Positions 25,539-34,912 of a stretch of DNA of 64,000 nucleotides are shown piece after piece. The notes beneath the pieces were generated by a model that was not told where the DNA came from, did no database searches, and saw nothing but the letters and a program-made list of their open reading frames with translations. Source of the stretch: JAGQYH01 sp041393015 (GTDB lineage: Bacteria > Bacteroidota > Bacteroidia > Chitinophagales > JADIYW01); assembly GCA_041393015.1 (NCBI GenBank), contig JAWKKV010000008.1, positions 124,001 to 188,000 on the forward strand, in the 5' to 3' direction. The position numbers and the translations under genes are program-made. How positions within the stretch are numbered: position 1 is the first letter of the stretch; every line of letters starts with the position of its first letter.

Positions 25539-26444
25539 ATGTCCATACAAGTTAGTGGATTAACAAAAATATACGGAGAGCAAAAAGCAGTAGATGCAAT
25601 TTCTCTCAACATCAACAAAGGGGAGATCGTTGGTTTTCTTGGGCCGAATGGTGCAGGTAAATCTACCACTATGAAGATGTTGACTTGTTATATTCCACCA
25701 ACTTCAGGAAGTGCAATTGTGGCTGGTTTTGATATTTTAAAGGAGCCTCTGAAAGTAAAATCAAAGGTGGGTTATTTGCCAGAAAGTAATCCTCTCTATT
25801 TTGATATGTATGTTCGAGAATACCTTGATTTTATCGGCGGCATCAATGGTGTAAAAAATAGAAAGGCTAAAATCAATGATTTGATTGAACAAACCGGTTT
25901 AGGTAAAGAGAGCAATAAACAAATCGGTCAATTATCGAAAGGATACAAGCAAAGAGTTGGTTTAGCACAAGCATTGATGAACGATCCGGAAGTATTGATT
26001 TTAGACGAACCCACTTCAGGATTAGATCCTAATCAGTTAGTTGAGATAAGAAAACTGATCAAAACAATAGGACAAGAGAAAACCGTGATGCTTTCTACGC
26101 ATATTATGCAAGAAGTGGAGCAAATGTGCGATCGGGTGTTGATTATAAATAATGGAAAGTTGGTAGCCGATGAAAAGGTAAAAACACTTTCTGAAAATAA
26201 TGTTGGGCAATATTTAGTAGAAGTGATCTTTACTCAAGCAGTAGAGTCAGTAAAATTAATAAATGAAGAGGTTGCCATTTTTGAAAAAAAATCGGATCGG
26301 CACTATATATTGGCAGGAACGAATAGAGAGATAATTTCCGAGTTGATATTTAAAGTATCTGTCGCAGATGGAAATCCGATTTATGAATTAAAGAACCTGA
26401 AACGCGATTTAGAAACCGTATTTAGAGACATTACCAAAAATTAG
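25539..26444 (+). CDS. gldA: GldA-like ABC transporter ATP-binding protein (gliding motility)
   Basis: A 301-residue ABC ATPase of the drug/Nod-factor exporter type. It has Walker A GPNGAGKST near residue 35, Q-loop GYLPESNPLY, signature LSKGYKQRVGLAQAL, Walker B VLILDEPTSGLDP and STHIMQEVE. The C-terminal part (about 215-301), ending LETVFRDITKN, fits the GldA group. GldA works with GldF and GldG in gliding and is found in many Bacteroidota; the three are contiguous here, whereas gldA is separate from gldFG in Flavobacterium johnsoniae. The permease gene starts 5 bp later. GldA is not universal among gliders, so its role in motility is plausible rather than proven. Confidence 0.88.
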   Translation: MSIQVSGLTKIYGEQKAVDAISLNINKGEIVGFLGPNGAGKSTTMKMLTCYIPPTSGSAIVAGFDILKEPLKVKSKVGYLPESNPLYFDMYVREYLDFIGGINGVKNRKAKINDLIEQTGLGKESNKQIGQLSKGYKQRVGLAQALMNDPEVLILDEPTSGLDPNQLVEIRKLIKTIGQEKTVMLSTHIMQEVEQMCDRVLIINNGKLVADEKVKTLSENNVGQYLVEVIFTQAVESVKLINEEVAIFEKKSDRHYILAGTNREIISELIFKVSVADGNPIYELKNLKRDLETVFRDITKN

Positions 26445-26449
26445 AATAG

Positions 26450-27178
26450 TTGTTTAGTATATTTAAAAAGGAAGTCAATTTGTTTTTTAGTTCGGTAATT
26501 GCTTACCTGAGTATGGCTATCTTTTTTGTAGTGATGGCATTAAACTTATGGGTGTTCCCGGGCAATATTTTAGAATCTGGCTACGCTACTTTAGAATCCT
26601 TCTTTTTATTCGCTCCTTGGGTATTGATCTTTTTAATACCGGCGCTCACCATGCGGTTACTGTCTGAAGAATACAATCAAGGTACTTTAGAAATTATCGC
26701 CACACAATCGATAAAGGATATACAAATAGTATTGGGTAAATATTTTTCTGCCTTATTTATTTGGGCGCTAACCTTATTGCCCACTTTAATCTATTTTTGG
26801 TGCATCACTCGTTTAGATGTTGATGCTGCTCCGGCAGATTCAGGCGCTATCATTGGATCTTATATAGGTTTATTTTTGTTAGGGGCTGCTTTTACAGCCA
26901 TCAGCTTGTTTGCCTCAGCTATATCAAAAAATCAAGTCACAGCCTTCTTAATAGGCGTTTTGCTTTGCTATCTATTTTACAATGCATTTTATCAACTTAG
27001 CCAACTAGATGCGTTTATTGGCAAGTGGGATTACATTATCCAATCCATAGGCATGGGCGCTCATTACGAGGCATTAAGCAGAGGCGTGGTGGATACGCGC
27101 GACCTTATTTATTTTCTTTCTTTAATAATGGTGTTTACGCTTTTATCGAAGATTTCACTCGAAAGTAGAAAGTGGTAA
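26450..27178 (+). CDS. gldF: GldF ABC transporter permease (gliding motility)
   Basis: A 242-residue permease with six hydrophobic segments. Typical GldF/ABC-2 markers are the N-terminal FSIFKKEVNLFFSS, the LIPALTMRLLSEEYNQGTLEII core near residue 60, and DLIYFLSLIMVFTLLSK near the C-terminus. The start is a TTG at 26450, six bases after the gldA stop. The stop codon overlaps the ATG of gldG as TAATG, so the gene is translationally coupled on both sides. It forms the membrane channel of the GldAFG transporter. Confidence 0.9.
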   Translation: MFSIFKKEVNLFFSSVIAYLSMAIFFVVMALNLWVFPGNILESGYATLESFFLFAPWVLIFLIPALTMRLLSEEYNQGTLEIIATQSIKDIQIVLGKYFSALFIWALTLLPTLIYFWCITRLDVDAAPADSGAIIGSYIGLFLLGAAFTAISLFASAISKNQVTAFLIGVLLCYLFYNAFYQLSQLDAFIGKWDYIIQSIGMGAHYEALSRGVVDTRDLIYFLSLIMVFTLLSKISLESRKW

Positions 27179-28890
27179 TGGCGAGTTGGAACACATATAA
27201 AAAACGATCTTTCCAATCTGTTTTTATAGCTCTTGCAGTGATTGTATTGATAAATTTTTTAGCCACTAAGCAATTTTATCGTTGGGATTTAACCAAGGAA
27301 AAACGCTACACTTTAACGCCATCTACAAAAGCATTGCTTAAAGATTTAGATCGACAAATTAATGTAACGGTTTATCTAGATGGAAAAGATCTACCGGTGG
27401 GGATTAAAAAACTAAGAAATTCCACGAGAGAGTTATTGAATGAATTTAGAGCATTATCGGGTGGCTTTATCGATTATGAATTTGTAGATATTTATAAAAT
27501 TGAAGATGAAGCGGTTCGGAAACAGTTAGAAGAGAATTTAGTGGATGTTGGTATTTATCCAACGAATCTAAATGTGACGGAAACTTCCGGTTCTTCTAAA
27601 AAATTGATCTATCCCGGAGCTGTTTTTAGCAATGATGAAAGAAGTATTGGCGTTCAAATTTTAGAAAACCAAATGACTTTCAATACACAAGATGTATTGA
27701 ACAATAGCTACAACTTCTTAGAGTTTAAATTAGCAAATACCGTTAAAAAACTTTTACAAGATCGACAATATAGAATTGGGATCCTCGAAGGAAATGGAGA
27801 AGTAAATACAAGCAGAATAACTGACCTTGGGCAACATTTAGCCACACAAGATTTCTTTATCAGAAGAATTAATCTATCCAAACAAACGCTTTTTGGAGAA
27901 AGCAATAAGCCGGATGTATTGATTATTCCTAAACCAACGGAAGCATTTTCGGAAGAAGATAAATTTGAGATTGATCAATATATAATGAATGGCGGTAAAG
28001 TGCTTTGGATGATTGATAAAGTAGTAGCCGACTTAGATAGCTTTAGGGCCGCTCCACAATTTTTGGCGATTGAACGGAACTTGAACCTAGATGATCAATT
28101 GTTTAGATATGGTGTTCGATTAAATGCTGATTTGGTGCAAGACTTATATTGTAATCCTATTCCGGTAACCGAAGATGTTGGTGGAGGACAGAGCAAAACG
28201 AATCTTTACCCTTGGGTTTTTCATCCGGTAATAACTATGGATAACGAGCATCCCATCAATAAAAATATTGACCCGGTGGCTTTGGAGTTTGTGGGCAGTA
28301 TTGATACGATAAGGGTCCCTAACGTAGAAAAAACAATCTTGCTGTCCACTTCTGATTACACTAGAATTTCTAAGGCTCCCGTGCCATTAGATTTAGGAAT
28401 TGCCAGAGTAGATCCTTTACCGGAATATTTTCAATTGCAGTTTGTGCCGGTGGCAGTTTTGTTAGAAGGGAAGTTTAGATCGTTGTACGACAATAGATTA
28501 ACTAAATCGTTTATTCAAAAGTTGGTAGAAGTAAATGAAGACTTTGCCACGGAGAGCAGCTATACCAAACAGATTATAATTTCTGATGGAGATATTGGTG
28601 TAAATGATATTGATGTTTCGGGCGTACCATTACCGTTGGGCTATAATAAATTCACCAAACAAACTTTTGCCAATAGAGACTTTTTGTTGAATTGTATTGA
28701 ATATCTTTTAGATGACAATGGTTTAATTTCTGCAAGAAACAAGGAAACGCAAATGCAGTTGTTAGACAAGCAAAAAGTATTGGAAAAGAAAGGGTTGTGG
28801 CAAGTTTTAAATATTGGAGTGCCGCTAATCTTTATGTTTTTGATTGGAGGCTGGATCAGATGGAGAAGGAATAAGAAGTACGTGATTTAA
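27178..28890 (+). CDS. gldG: GldG, gliding-motility ABC transporter accessory/substrate-binding protein
   Basis: A 570-residue protein with a transmembrane helix at each end (about residues 10-30, and 545-562 just before GGWIRWRRNKK). The large domain between them carries GldG/IFT52-like features: YRWDLTKEKRYTLTPSTK at the start, then DRQINVTVYLDG, and YPGAVFSNDERSIGVQILEN. The ATG at 27178 was chosen because it overlaps the gldF stop; a GTG two codons upstream is the alternative. It is the last gene of gldA-gldF-gldG. Family knowledge: GldG partners GldF in the periplasm; its exact job is unresolved. Confidence 0.9.
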   Translation: MASWNTYKKRSFQSVFIALAVIVLINFLATKQFYRWDLTKEKRYTLTPSTKALLKDLDRQINVTVYLDGKDLPVGIKKLRNSTRELLNEFRALSGGFIDYEFVDIYKIEDEAVRKQLEENLVDVGIYPTNLNVTETSGSSKKLIYPGAVFSNDERSIGVQILENQMTFNTQDVLNNSYNFLEFKLANTVKKLLQDRQYRIGILEGNGEVNTSRITDLGQHLATQDFFIRRINLSKQTLFGESNKPDVLIIPKPTEAFSEEDKFEIDQYIMNGGKVLWMIDKVVADLDSFRAAPQFLAIERNLNLDDQLFRYGVRLNADLVQDLYCNPIPVTEDVGGGQSKTNLYPWVFHPVITMDNEHPINKNIDPVALEFVGSIDTIRVPNVEKTILLSTSDYTRISKAPVPLDLGIARVDPLPEYFQLQFVPVAVLLEGKFRSLYDNRLTKSFIQKLVEVNEDFATESSYTKQIIISDGDIGVNDIDVSGVPLPLGYNKFTKQTFANRDFLLNCIEYLLDDNGLISARNKETQMQLLDKQKVLEKKGLWQVLNIGVPLIFMFLIGGWIRWRRNKKYVI

Positions 28891-29013
28891 TTTCAAACGC
28901 AAACTCAAACGCAAATTCAAAAAAGAAAATTAACAATTATCAATTTACAAATTCAATGATCAAGTAAAAAAGGAAATTAGTTTAAAACGAGAATATAATA
29001 AAACAACGAAATG

Positions 29014-29083
29014 CCTCCCTCTCCAGAGCAAAGCGAAGGATCAAAAGGAGGGGAAAGTTGCTTTTCACAACAAGGGGAGGTTT
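29014..29083. repeat. GC-rich imperfect hairpin/intergenic repeat-like element
   Basis: Within a 272-bp AT-rich gap between gldG and the Rieske gene there is a block with CCTCCCTCTCC at 29014 and GGGGAGG at 29074-29080, which can pair as the ends of a long hairpin. An internal GGAGGGG and a small GTTG/CAAC stem lie between them. Base composition is clearly unlike the surroundings. Upstream, 28894-28920, the short motif CAAACGCAAA/CTCAAACGCAAA is repeated. It resembles dispersed intergenic repeats, but copies elsewhere in the genome cannot be checked. Confidence 0.45.
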
Positions 29084-29162
29084 AAATTAAAACTCAAAAA
29101 AGAGGAATTAAAATAAAGAGCTCAATAGCTTAAATGCTAGAAAGCTAAAAGCTGACAAAACA

Positions 29163-29510
29163 ATGTTCGACAAACTAAGATATAAATGGGTAAAGTTAAA
29201 CGAAGACCAAAGCTATAAACTGAAGGTCTTGGAAATAAGTAAACCTACTTTTGTAAGAGTAGATGACCACAGAATTTGCGTGGTTCGTTTAGACGAAGGT
29301 TGGTTTGGTGTCAATAATATTTGTCCGCATGCAGGCGCTGCCTTACACGCCGGACATTGCAACAAGGCTGGCATCGTAGCTTGTCCGGTGCATGGATACA
29401 AGTTTAATGTAAAAACAGGAATCAGCGTCGATGGAAACAACTATCACGTTAAAACATTTAAAATAGAGAAAAGAGAAGACGGCTTTTACGTTGGCATTAA
29501 GAAATTTTAA
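29163..29510 (+). CDS. Rieske [2Fe-2S] protein
   Basis: A 115-residue soluble Rieske ferredoxin-like protein. The cluster ligands are in NICPHAGAALHAGHC (C-x-H) and ACPVHGYKF (C-x-x-H), spaced as in the small nitrite-reductase/dioxygenase-ferredoxin type of Rieske protein. There is no signal peptide or membrane helix. It probably shuttles electrons to an oxygenase or reductase, but no such partner is adjacent. It lies 120 bp upstream of leuD on the same strand with no shared biochemical theme. Confidence 0.88.
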   Translation: MFDKLRYKWVKLNEDQSYKLKVLEISKPTFVRVDDHRICVVRLDEGWFGVNNICPHAGAALHAGHCNKAGIVACPVHGYKFNVKTGISVDGNNYHVKTFKIEKREDGFYVGIKKF

Positions 29511-29580
29511 AAACACATTAAGAAGTTGGTTTATTACTTCACTTTCTTAAGTCTTTGCTTAATTTTCAATTTACTTGGTT

Positions 29581-29595
29581 AAACCTAACAGGTTT
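29581..29595. repeat. Short palindrome AAACCT-AAC-AGGTTT
   Basis: A perfect 6-bp inverted repeat with a 3-nt loop in the 120-bp gap before leuD. AAACCTAACAGGTTT-type palindromes recur in Bacteroidota intergenic DNA. It is too short to call a terminator, and no T-run follows. Confidence 0.35.
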
Positions 29596-29630
29596 GAAAT
29601 GAGTCAAAATCATTATTAAAATTATCACTT

Positions 29631-30218
29631 ATGGATAAATTTACAACCTTAGTTTCGGCGGCTGTTCCATTAAATATGGAGAATGTAGACACAGATCAAA
29701 TCATTCCTGCTAGATTTTTAAAAGCCACTACGCGAGAAGGATTTGGAGAGAACCTCTTTAGAGATTGGCGTTACAATGCTGATAATTCTTTGAAGAAGGA
29801 TTTTGTTTTAAATAGTAATCATTACTTTGGTAAAATATTAGTGGTGGGCAAAAATTTTGGTTGTGGATCAAGCAGAGAACATGCCGCTTGGGCCATTCAC
29901 GATTATGGTTTCAAAGTAGTAGTGTCTAGCTTTTTTGCTGACATTTTTAAAGGAAATGCTTTAAACAATGGTTTATTACCGGTTACAGTATCTGAAGATT
30001 TTTTAAGTCAATTGTTTGATGCTATATCTAAAAATCCTGCTACAAATATTGAAGTAAACTTAGTTAATCAAACCATTACGATTGTGGGAAGCGATTTAAG
30101 TGAATCATTCGAAATCAATGCTTATAAAAAGATGTGCATGATCAATGGCTATGACGATATTGATTACTTATTGAGCATTAGCGACGAAATTGAAGCTTTT
30201 GAAAAAGTAAACTCGTAA
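29631..30218 (+). CDS. leuD: 3-isopropylmalate dehydratase small subunit
   Basis: A 195-residue swivel-domain subunit of isopropylmalate isomerase in leucine synthesis. Clear motifs are NMENVDTDQIIPARFLK near residue 18, FGCGSSREHAAWAI near residue 77, and FFADIFKGNALNNGLLPV near residue 103, all typical of LeuD. The length is normal. It pairs with LeuC in the active enzyme. No leuC, leuA or leuB gene lies beside it, so this organism's leu genes are either dispersed or only partly clustered. LpxH follows 48 bp later. Confidence 0.93.
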   Translation: MDKFTTLVSAAVPLNMENVDTDQIIPARFLKATTREGFGENLFRDWRYNADNSLKKDFVLNSNHYFGKILVVGKNFGCGSSREHAAWAIHDYGFKVVVSSFFADIFKGNALNNGLLPVTVSEDFLSQLFDAISKNPATNIEVNLVNQTITIVGSDLSESFEINAYKKMCMINGYDDIDYLLSISDEIEAFEKVNS

Positions 30219-30266
30219 AATCTAATTCCATTTTTGAAACCTATCTTTAGTTCCTTAAGGAAATAA

Positions 30267-31040
30267 TTGTACCAGCAACTCGACATATCACTAAAGGACG
30301 GTAAAAAAATATATTTTGCTTCTGATATTCATTTTGGGGAGCCCAATTATGAAGCCACTAGAGAAAGAGAACGAAAGTTGTTGAGATGGTTAGATAGTAT
30401 AGAATCCAACGCTCAAGCTTTATTTTTAGTTGGCGATATTTTTGATTTTTGGTTTGAATATAAAACCGTAGTTCCAAAAGGAAGTGTTAGGTTTTTAGGT
30501 AAGATTGCTGCTATGGTAGACAGTGGTTTACCGGTGTATGTGTTTACCGGCAATCATGATATTTGGATGAATGATTACTTAGAAAAAGAGCTAGGTGTCA
30601 CAATTTTTAGAAATCAAGTAATCGTCAACAGCAGCGATAAAAAGATTTTTGTGGCGCATGGTGATGGTTTAGGTCCTGGAGATACAAAATTCAAATTGTT
30701 GAAGAAAGTTTTTACCAATAAATTTTGCCAATGGTTGTTTCGTTGGTTACATCCTGATATTGGCATTAAAATTGCCTCACTTTGGTCAAGAAGAAGTAGA
30801 ACAGGGCACGATTTAGAGAAATTTGAAGGGCCGGATAAGGAATGGTTGGTAGCGTATGCTAGAAGAAAATTAGAAACAGCGCATTACGACTATTTTATAT
30901 TTGGGCATAGGCATATTCCTATCGAATTTAATGTCTCTAATGCATCAAAATACTTTAACTTAGGAGATTGGATCTTTAATAACACCTATGCAACATTTGA
31001 TGGCAACAACATGGAGCTTAAATATTTTGAAAAGAAATAA
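30267..31040 (+). CDS. lpxH: LpxH-like UDP-2,3-diacylglucosamine diphosphatase
   Basis: A 257-residue calcineurin-type metallophosphoesterase. The metal motifs are ASDIHFGEPNY (DxH), VGDIFDFWFEY (GDxxD), FTGNHDIWM (GNHD), VAHGDGLGPGD and FGHRHIPIEF (GHxH). The FDFWFEY context and length fit the LpxH branch, which cleaves UDP-diacylglucosamine to lipid X in lipid A synthesis on the inner face of the inner membrane. The start is a TTG at 30267 with no suitable ATG nearby. A secreted protein of unknown function starts inside the last codons of this gene. Confidence 0.87.
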   Translation: MYQQLDISLKDGKKIYFASDIHFGEPNYEATRERERKLLRWLDSIESNAQALFLVGDIFDFWFEYKTVVPKGSVRFLGKIAAMVDSGLPVYVFTGNHDIWMNDYLEKELGVTIFRNQVIVNSSDKKIFVAHGDGLGPGDTKFKLLKKVFTNKFCQWLFRWLHPDIGIKIASLWSRRSRTGHDLEKFEGPDKEWLVAYARRKLETAHYDYFIFGHRHIPIEFNVSNASKYFNLGDWIFNNTYATFDGNNMELKYFEKK

Positions 31041-31824
31041 GTCAATTGTTTTGACTTTAGTGGCTTTGATTTGTCTCCAGACGATCCATCTACAAGCACA
31101 ACCCGATTCCATTTTTATAAAGGACGGGATTCAACAAGTTACTATAGACCCGTTCTCAAACACCTATCTACTCACTAAAAATTTCGAGTTAAAAAAATAC
31201 AATAGCAAAGGGATCTTTGAGGAAAGTTATTCTGATTTACAACTCAGTGAGCTCTCAAAAATAGCATCCGATCATCCTTTTAAATGCATCATTTATTATT
31301 CTGAATACGACCTCATCAGAGTGCTTGGGAACAGGTTACAAGTAATTGCAGAATTAAATTTATCTAGATTTGGATTTGGTGAAATAACAGCAATTGCGCC
31401 TTCTATTGGCTATCAGTCTTTTTGGATCTTCGATGCTACTAGTCAGCAATTATTTAAGATCAATCAGCAATACGAAGTAGAAATAAAAAGTAATGACTTT
31501 ACCATGTTCACTAAGGCTAGATTCTTTCCAACCATTATGAAAGAACGAGAAGGCTGGTTATACGCCTATGATCCTAAAAATGGACTTTTTATCTTTGATA
31601 ACTTCGGCACCTATTCAACGCAAATAGACATCAAAGGCGGAACAAATTTTTCGGTATTTAACGGAAAAATATTTATCAGCAAAGCAGATGGTTTGTACGA
31701 AATTGATCCCGTCTTAAAAAGTATCACACTATTACCTATAAAGCAAATTGGCAAAGTAATGGAGCTCTCCTTCCGAAAAATGATGGTAGAGAATAATGGT
31801 TATTTGAAGCTGGTGAAGTTTTAG
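31027..31824 (+). CDS. Uncharacterised secreted protein, possibly beta-propeller
   Basis: A 265-residue exported protein counted from the TTG at 31027, which overlaps the lpxH end by 14 bp. This start gives a clean signal peptide (KRNKSIVLTLVALICLQ...LQAQ). An upstream ATG at 30988 would add non-signal residues and a longer overlap. The mature protein repeats short blocks such as DPFSNTYLLTKN, FELKKYNSKGIF, YDPKNGLFIFDNFG and DGLYEIDPVLK, consistent with a small beta-propeller. No family is recognised. The overlap suggests co-expression with lpxH. Confidence 0.65.
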   Translation: MKRNKSIVLTLVALICLQTIHLQAQPDSIFIKDGIQQVTIDPFSNTYLLTKNFELKKYNSKGIFEESYSDLQLSELSKIASDHPFKCIIYYSEYDLIRVLGNRLQVIAELNLSRFGFGEITAIAPSIGYQSFWIFDATSQQLFKINQQYEVEIKSNDFTMFTKARFFPTIMKEREGWLYAYDPKNGLFIFDNFGTYSTQIDIKGGTNFSVFNGKIFISKADGLYEIDPVLKSITLLPIKQIGKVMELSFRKMMVENNGYLKLVKF

Positions 31825-32131
31825 CAACTAAATTATCAGTAAAAAAAGTTTGCTTTTTGAGTTTTTATAATGTTACTTATTTGTTTGAAATTTGAAAGAA
31901 TTCAATAATATATTAATTTCACTTCTTATGTTTGATTAATTAAGGCTAAGATGGGCTTTGAAGCTTTAGATTTTTATAGTTTATTTAAGCCCTTTCAAAA
32001 TACTTGCTTTATTTGGTTGTTATTAATTTTAGTGAGTATAACTAGTTTACATATTTACTAGAATAGTTTTAGTTTATTATATTTTTTTCGCAATGGATAA
32101 TGTTAAGGTAATTATCATTAATAGGTCATAA
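31825..32131. other. Intergenic region before the signalling island
   Basis: An AT-rich spacer of 307 bp that must contain the promoter of the kinase at 32132. The short frame 31951-32061 could encode a 36-residue hydrophobic peptide but has no supporting evidence. No hairpin or repeat of note was found. Confidence 0.45.
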
Positions 32132-33505
32132 ATGGATTTTTTAGAAAGATATAGATTTGACTTTAAAAATGACCTATTAGGGTATGGAGGTTTTGGCGAA
32201 GTCTATAAAGCATATGATACTTTACTTAATCGAGAAGTTGCATTGAAATTTTATAAAGGTAGAGGATCAAGTAAATATGATTTAATAACAGAAATAAAGA
32301 AAGTGATTAGGTTGCACCATCCTAATCTATTAGAATTTTATGATGCAACAATTCTTTCACAACAAAATGCATTTGGTCAATTTGAAGACCTACAGGTTGG
32401 GGTAATGGAATATGCAAATGAAGGAGATTTGCTAGATTTTATAGCATCAAATCCTACTAAAGAAGAAATTCGAATAGTAACATTAGGAATATTATCTGGC
32501 TTGAAATTTATGCATGAAAATGGCTTTATTCATAGAGATCTAAAACCACAAAACATATTGTTTGTCAAAAAAGGGAAACGAATTATTCCTAAAATTGCAG
32601 ACTTTGGAATAAGTAAAAACGCCCTTGGTGACAACACTAATGATTCTACTAAATTAATTGGTACAGTTGAATATATGGCTCCTGAGCAATTCAATCCAAA
32701 ATTTGCAATAGAAAACAAGCCTCATTATAATTTAGACTTATGGGCATTAGGTGTTATGCTTTTTGAGTTATTGAGTGGGCAACCTCCATTTGGTAAGCGA
32801 AGTCAAACAACTCATAGTGAGCAAATTATGCATAATATCTGTTATGAGCAAATACCTAATAAATTTGAAAATATTGATGAGCCATTTAGAACTGTTTTAA
32901 ATAGATGCTTAGTTAAAGATGCAAACAAGCGTGCAAGATCAGCTAGTGAGTTAATTGACATAATCATTAATTATAAGGATGATAAAGTTGATGAAAAAGT
33001 AAATGTTGCATCGAAAAATCAACTTAATAAGAAATTAAATAGAAGTTTAGAAAGAAAAGAGATAAATACAACTAGTAGCAAAGGCAAGAAAATTAAAGGA
33101 ATAATTTTGGTACTGTTTTTGATTTTCTTAGGTGTTGCATCTTACTTCCTTTTTAATAAAGGGAGTAAGGTTGTAGTTAATAGTAATAAAAGCTTTAGAA
33201 ATTATATAGATTTGGCGGATAAGGAGAGTGGATTAATGACACTAATATATTTAGATACCGCATTGTTATATTTAGATTCTTCTTATACCGCTTATGAGTT
33301 TGGAGACTCGATACAAGAGCCAAGAGTTCTGAATGAAGTATTGGAAGAGATTAAAAATAAAAAACTTAAAGCAACTGATAATCTTAAAGAGGAAGAAATA
33401 GAATTAAGGGCGCTTGACATATTAACCATAGAATCTAGCTTTGATGGTTGGGAAGAGATAAATAAGGTTTGGTTAGAAGAAGTATTTAAATTGAACCAAA
33501 ATTAA
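32132..33505 (+). CDS. Membrane-anchored Hanks-type Ser/Thr protein kinase
   Basis: A 457-residue protein. The N-terminal kinase domain (about 9-285) is complete: glycine loop LGYGGFGEVYK, ATP-anchoring Lys39 in VALKFYK, catalytic HRDLKPQNI near residue 133, DFGIS near 157, APEQF, and DLWALGVMLFELLSG. A basic linker leads to one transmembrane helix (about 323-342, GIILVLFLIFLGVASYFLF). The external 110 residues have no recognised domain and may sense an envelope signal. It is the first plus-strand gene of a kinase/phosphatase/FHA island and is followed 18 bp later by a secreted protein gene. Confidence 0.92.
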   Translation: MDFLERYRFDFKNDLLGYGGFGEVYKAYDTLLNREVALKFYKGRGSSKYDLITEIKKVIRLHHPNLLEFYDATILSQQNAFGQFEDLQVGVMEYANEGDLLDFIASNPTKEEIRIVTLGILSGLKFMHENGFIHRDLKPQNILFVKKGKRIIPKIADFGISKNALGDNTNDSTKLIGTVEYMAPEQFNPKFAIENKPHYNLDLWALGVMLFELLSGQPPFGKRSQTTHSEQIMHNICYEQIPNKFENIDEPFRTVLNRCLVKDANKRARSASELIDIIINYKDDKVDEKVNVASKNQLNKKLNRSLERKEINTTSSKGKKIKGIILVLFLIFLGVASYFLFNKGSKVVVNSNKSFRNYIDLADKESGLMTLIYLDTALLYLDSSYTAYEFGDSIQEPRVLNEVLEEIKNKKLKATDNLKEEEIELRALDILTIESSFDGWEEINKVWLEEVFKLNQN

Positions 33506-33523
33506 ATTATAAACTAATAAGAG

Positions 33524-34735
33524 ATGAATAGATTTTTACTTACAATTTTCAGCTTAATTATTTTAAATGTAAGCTATGCGCAAGATCTTCTGATTTTGAA
33601 AAGTTATAAAACTATTGAAGGTGTCGTTTCATCTATTGAAGGAAATAATATTTCAATTGTTAAGCCTAGTGTGTCTGATAAGGCAATTAATTTATCTTCA
33701 TCCAATATTGAATTAATTATCTTAAATGAAGGATATATAATTGATATTTCTAAAATTGATTCAAGTTTTAATTTTGAGCAATTTAAACTAAATAACAAAA
33801 CTAAAGTTGGAATACAATCAAACATTATAGATGTTGAAGGTAATTATATTCATACCAAGCATTTTACTATAAAATTAAATGAAGTTGCCTATTATGATTC
33901 AAGAATTAAGCAAGAGGCTTCCATTGATAAAAGCAATGTATTGGTTACAATTGAAAAAGAAGGTGAAATAACTTTACATAAAAGTGCGGATATAGTCACA
34001 TATAAATTAAAGAATAGTAAAAACTTCAATTATACTAATGAAAAAGCTAATTCAATAACGCCTACAGTAAAAAACAAAGAGGCTCTGCCAAAAGAAGAAC
34101 CTATCAAGCAAGTAAAATTGGATGAAGAAAAAGCACCTGAAATAGTTAAGGAAGATAAGGGATTAGTTATAGATAAAACAACTGAATATAATAAACAGGA
34201 AGTAGAGAATATTTTTGAAGGAATAGATCCAGGTAATGTAAGTCAAGAAGATTACCAGAGAAAATCATTGGAAAAGGTTCAAAGATTGGGAGAATATTTA
34301 TCTATAATATCAAACAAAGAATCTGATAGATTTACAGCGACAAAAGCCAAGGATGAGGCCTTTAAACTGTTTACAGGTGAAAGGGCTACCGTAGAAACTT
34401 CTAATGTAAATACTGGAGATATTAGTACACGCCCTATTAAGGTATATTTAGAAGTATTGCAACAACTTAAGTACGATAAAGTGGAAATAAGTTGGAGTGA
34501 AATTGGTTATGTAAGTAGTTTGCGTCCAGACCAAGAAGGTAATTTATGGGGCACGGTATCCATAAAGCAAAAATTTACTGGTTATAGAGATGGGATAGCA
34601 ATTTATTCTGATATTACATATAAAGAGATTGAAGTTAAATTTGAAACCTATCAAAAAAATATTGGGGGAGAGCAAGTAAGTCAATGGGATGTGTTCTTGA
34701 ATAATATAGGTGTGGCAGTAACTCAGTTAAATTAA
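33524..34735 (+). CDS. Uncharacterised secreted protein in the kinase island
   Basis: A 403-residue exported protein with a signal peptide (MNRFLLTIFSLIILNVSYAQ). Residues about 20-150 contain repeated short beta segments (YKTIEGVVSSIEGNNISIVKP and IQSNIIDVEGNYIHTKHF), like paired small barrels. A Lys/Glu-rich linker follows (about 185-235). The C-terminal part (about 260-403) has the charged motif YDKVEISWSEIGYVSSLRPD and VQR-rich helices. No known family is recognised. It lies 18 bp after the kinase gene, so the two are very probably co-transcribed. Confidence 0.65.
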   Translation: MNRFLLTIFSLIILNVSYAQDLLILKSYKTIEGVVSSIEGNNISIVKPSVSDKAINLSSSNIELIILNEGYIIDISKIDSSFNFEQFKLNNKTKVGIQSNIIDVEGNYIHTKHFTIKLNEVAYYDSRIKQEASIDKSNVLVTIEKEGEITLHKSADIVTYKLKNSKNFNYTNEKANSITPTVKNKEALPKEEPIKQVKLDEEKAPEIVKEDKGLVIDKTTEYNKQEVENIFEGIDPGNVSQEDYQRKSLEKVQRLGEYLSIISNKESDRFTATKAKDEAFKLFTGERATVETSNVNTGDISTRPIKVYLEVLQQLKYDKVEISWSEIGYVSSLRPDQEGNLWGTVSIKQKFTGYRDGIAIYSDITYKEIEVKFETYQKNIGGEQVSQWDVFLNNIGVAVTQLN

Positions 34736-34912
34736 TTTGATAAATATAAATTGCTTTATGGAATATTATAGAGTAGAAGTTTTTCACTTTGTAAAGGAAG
34801 ACTATTTTACTTTAATTGTAACTCTATTTTCTAATATAGATTTTAACTTTTATTCGAAAACTCATTGATAGTGTTTTTGTAATAAGCGCTGTTAAATCAA
34901 ACATGCATAAAA

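Noticed and set aside
31951..32061. Possible 36-residue hydrophobic peptide upstream of the first kinase gene
   Set aside because: ATG-to-stop frame with one membrane-like stretch, but no family match and nothing beyond chance in AT-rich DNA.
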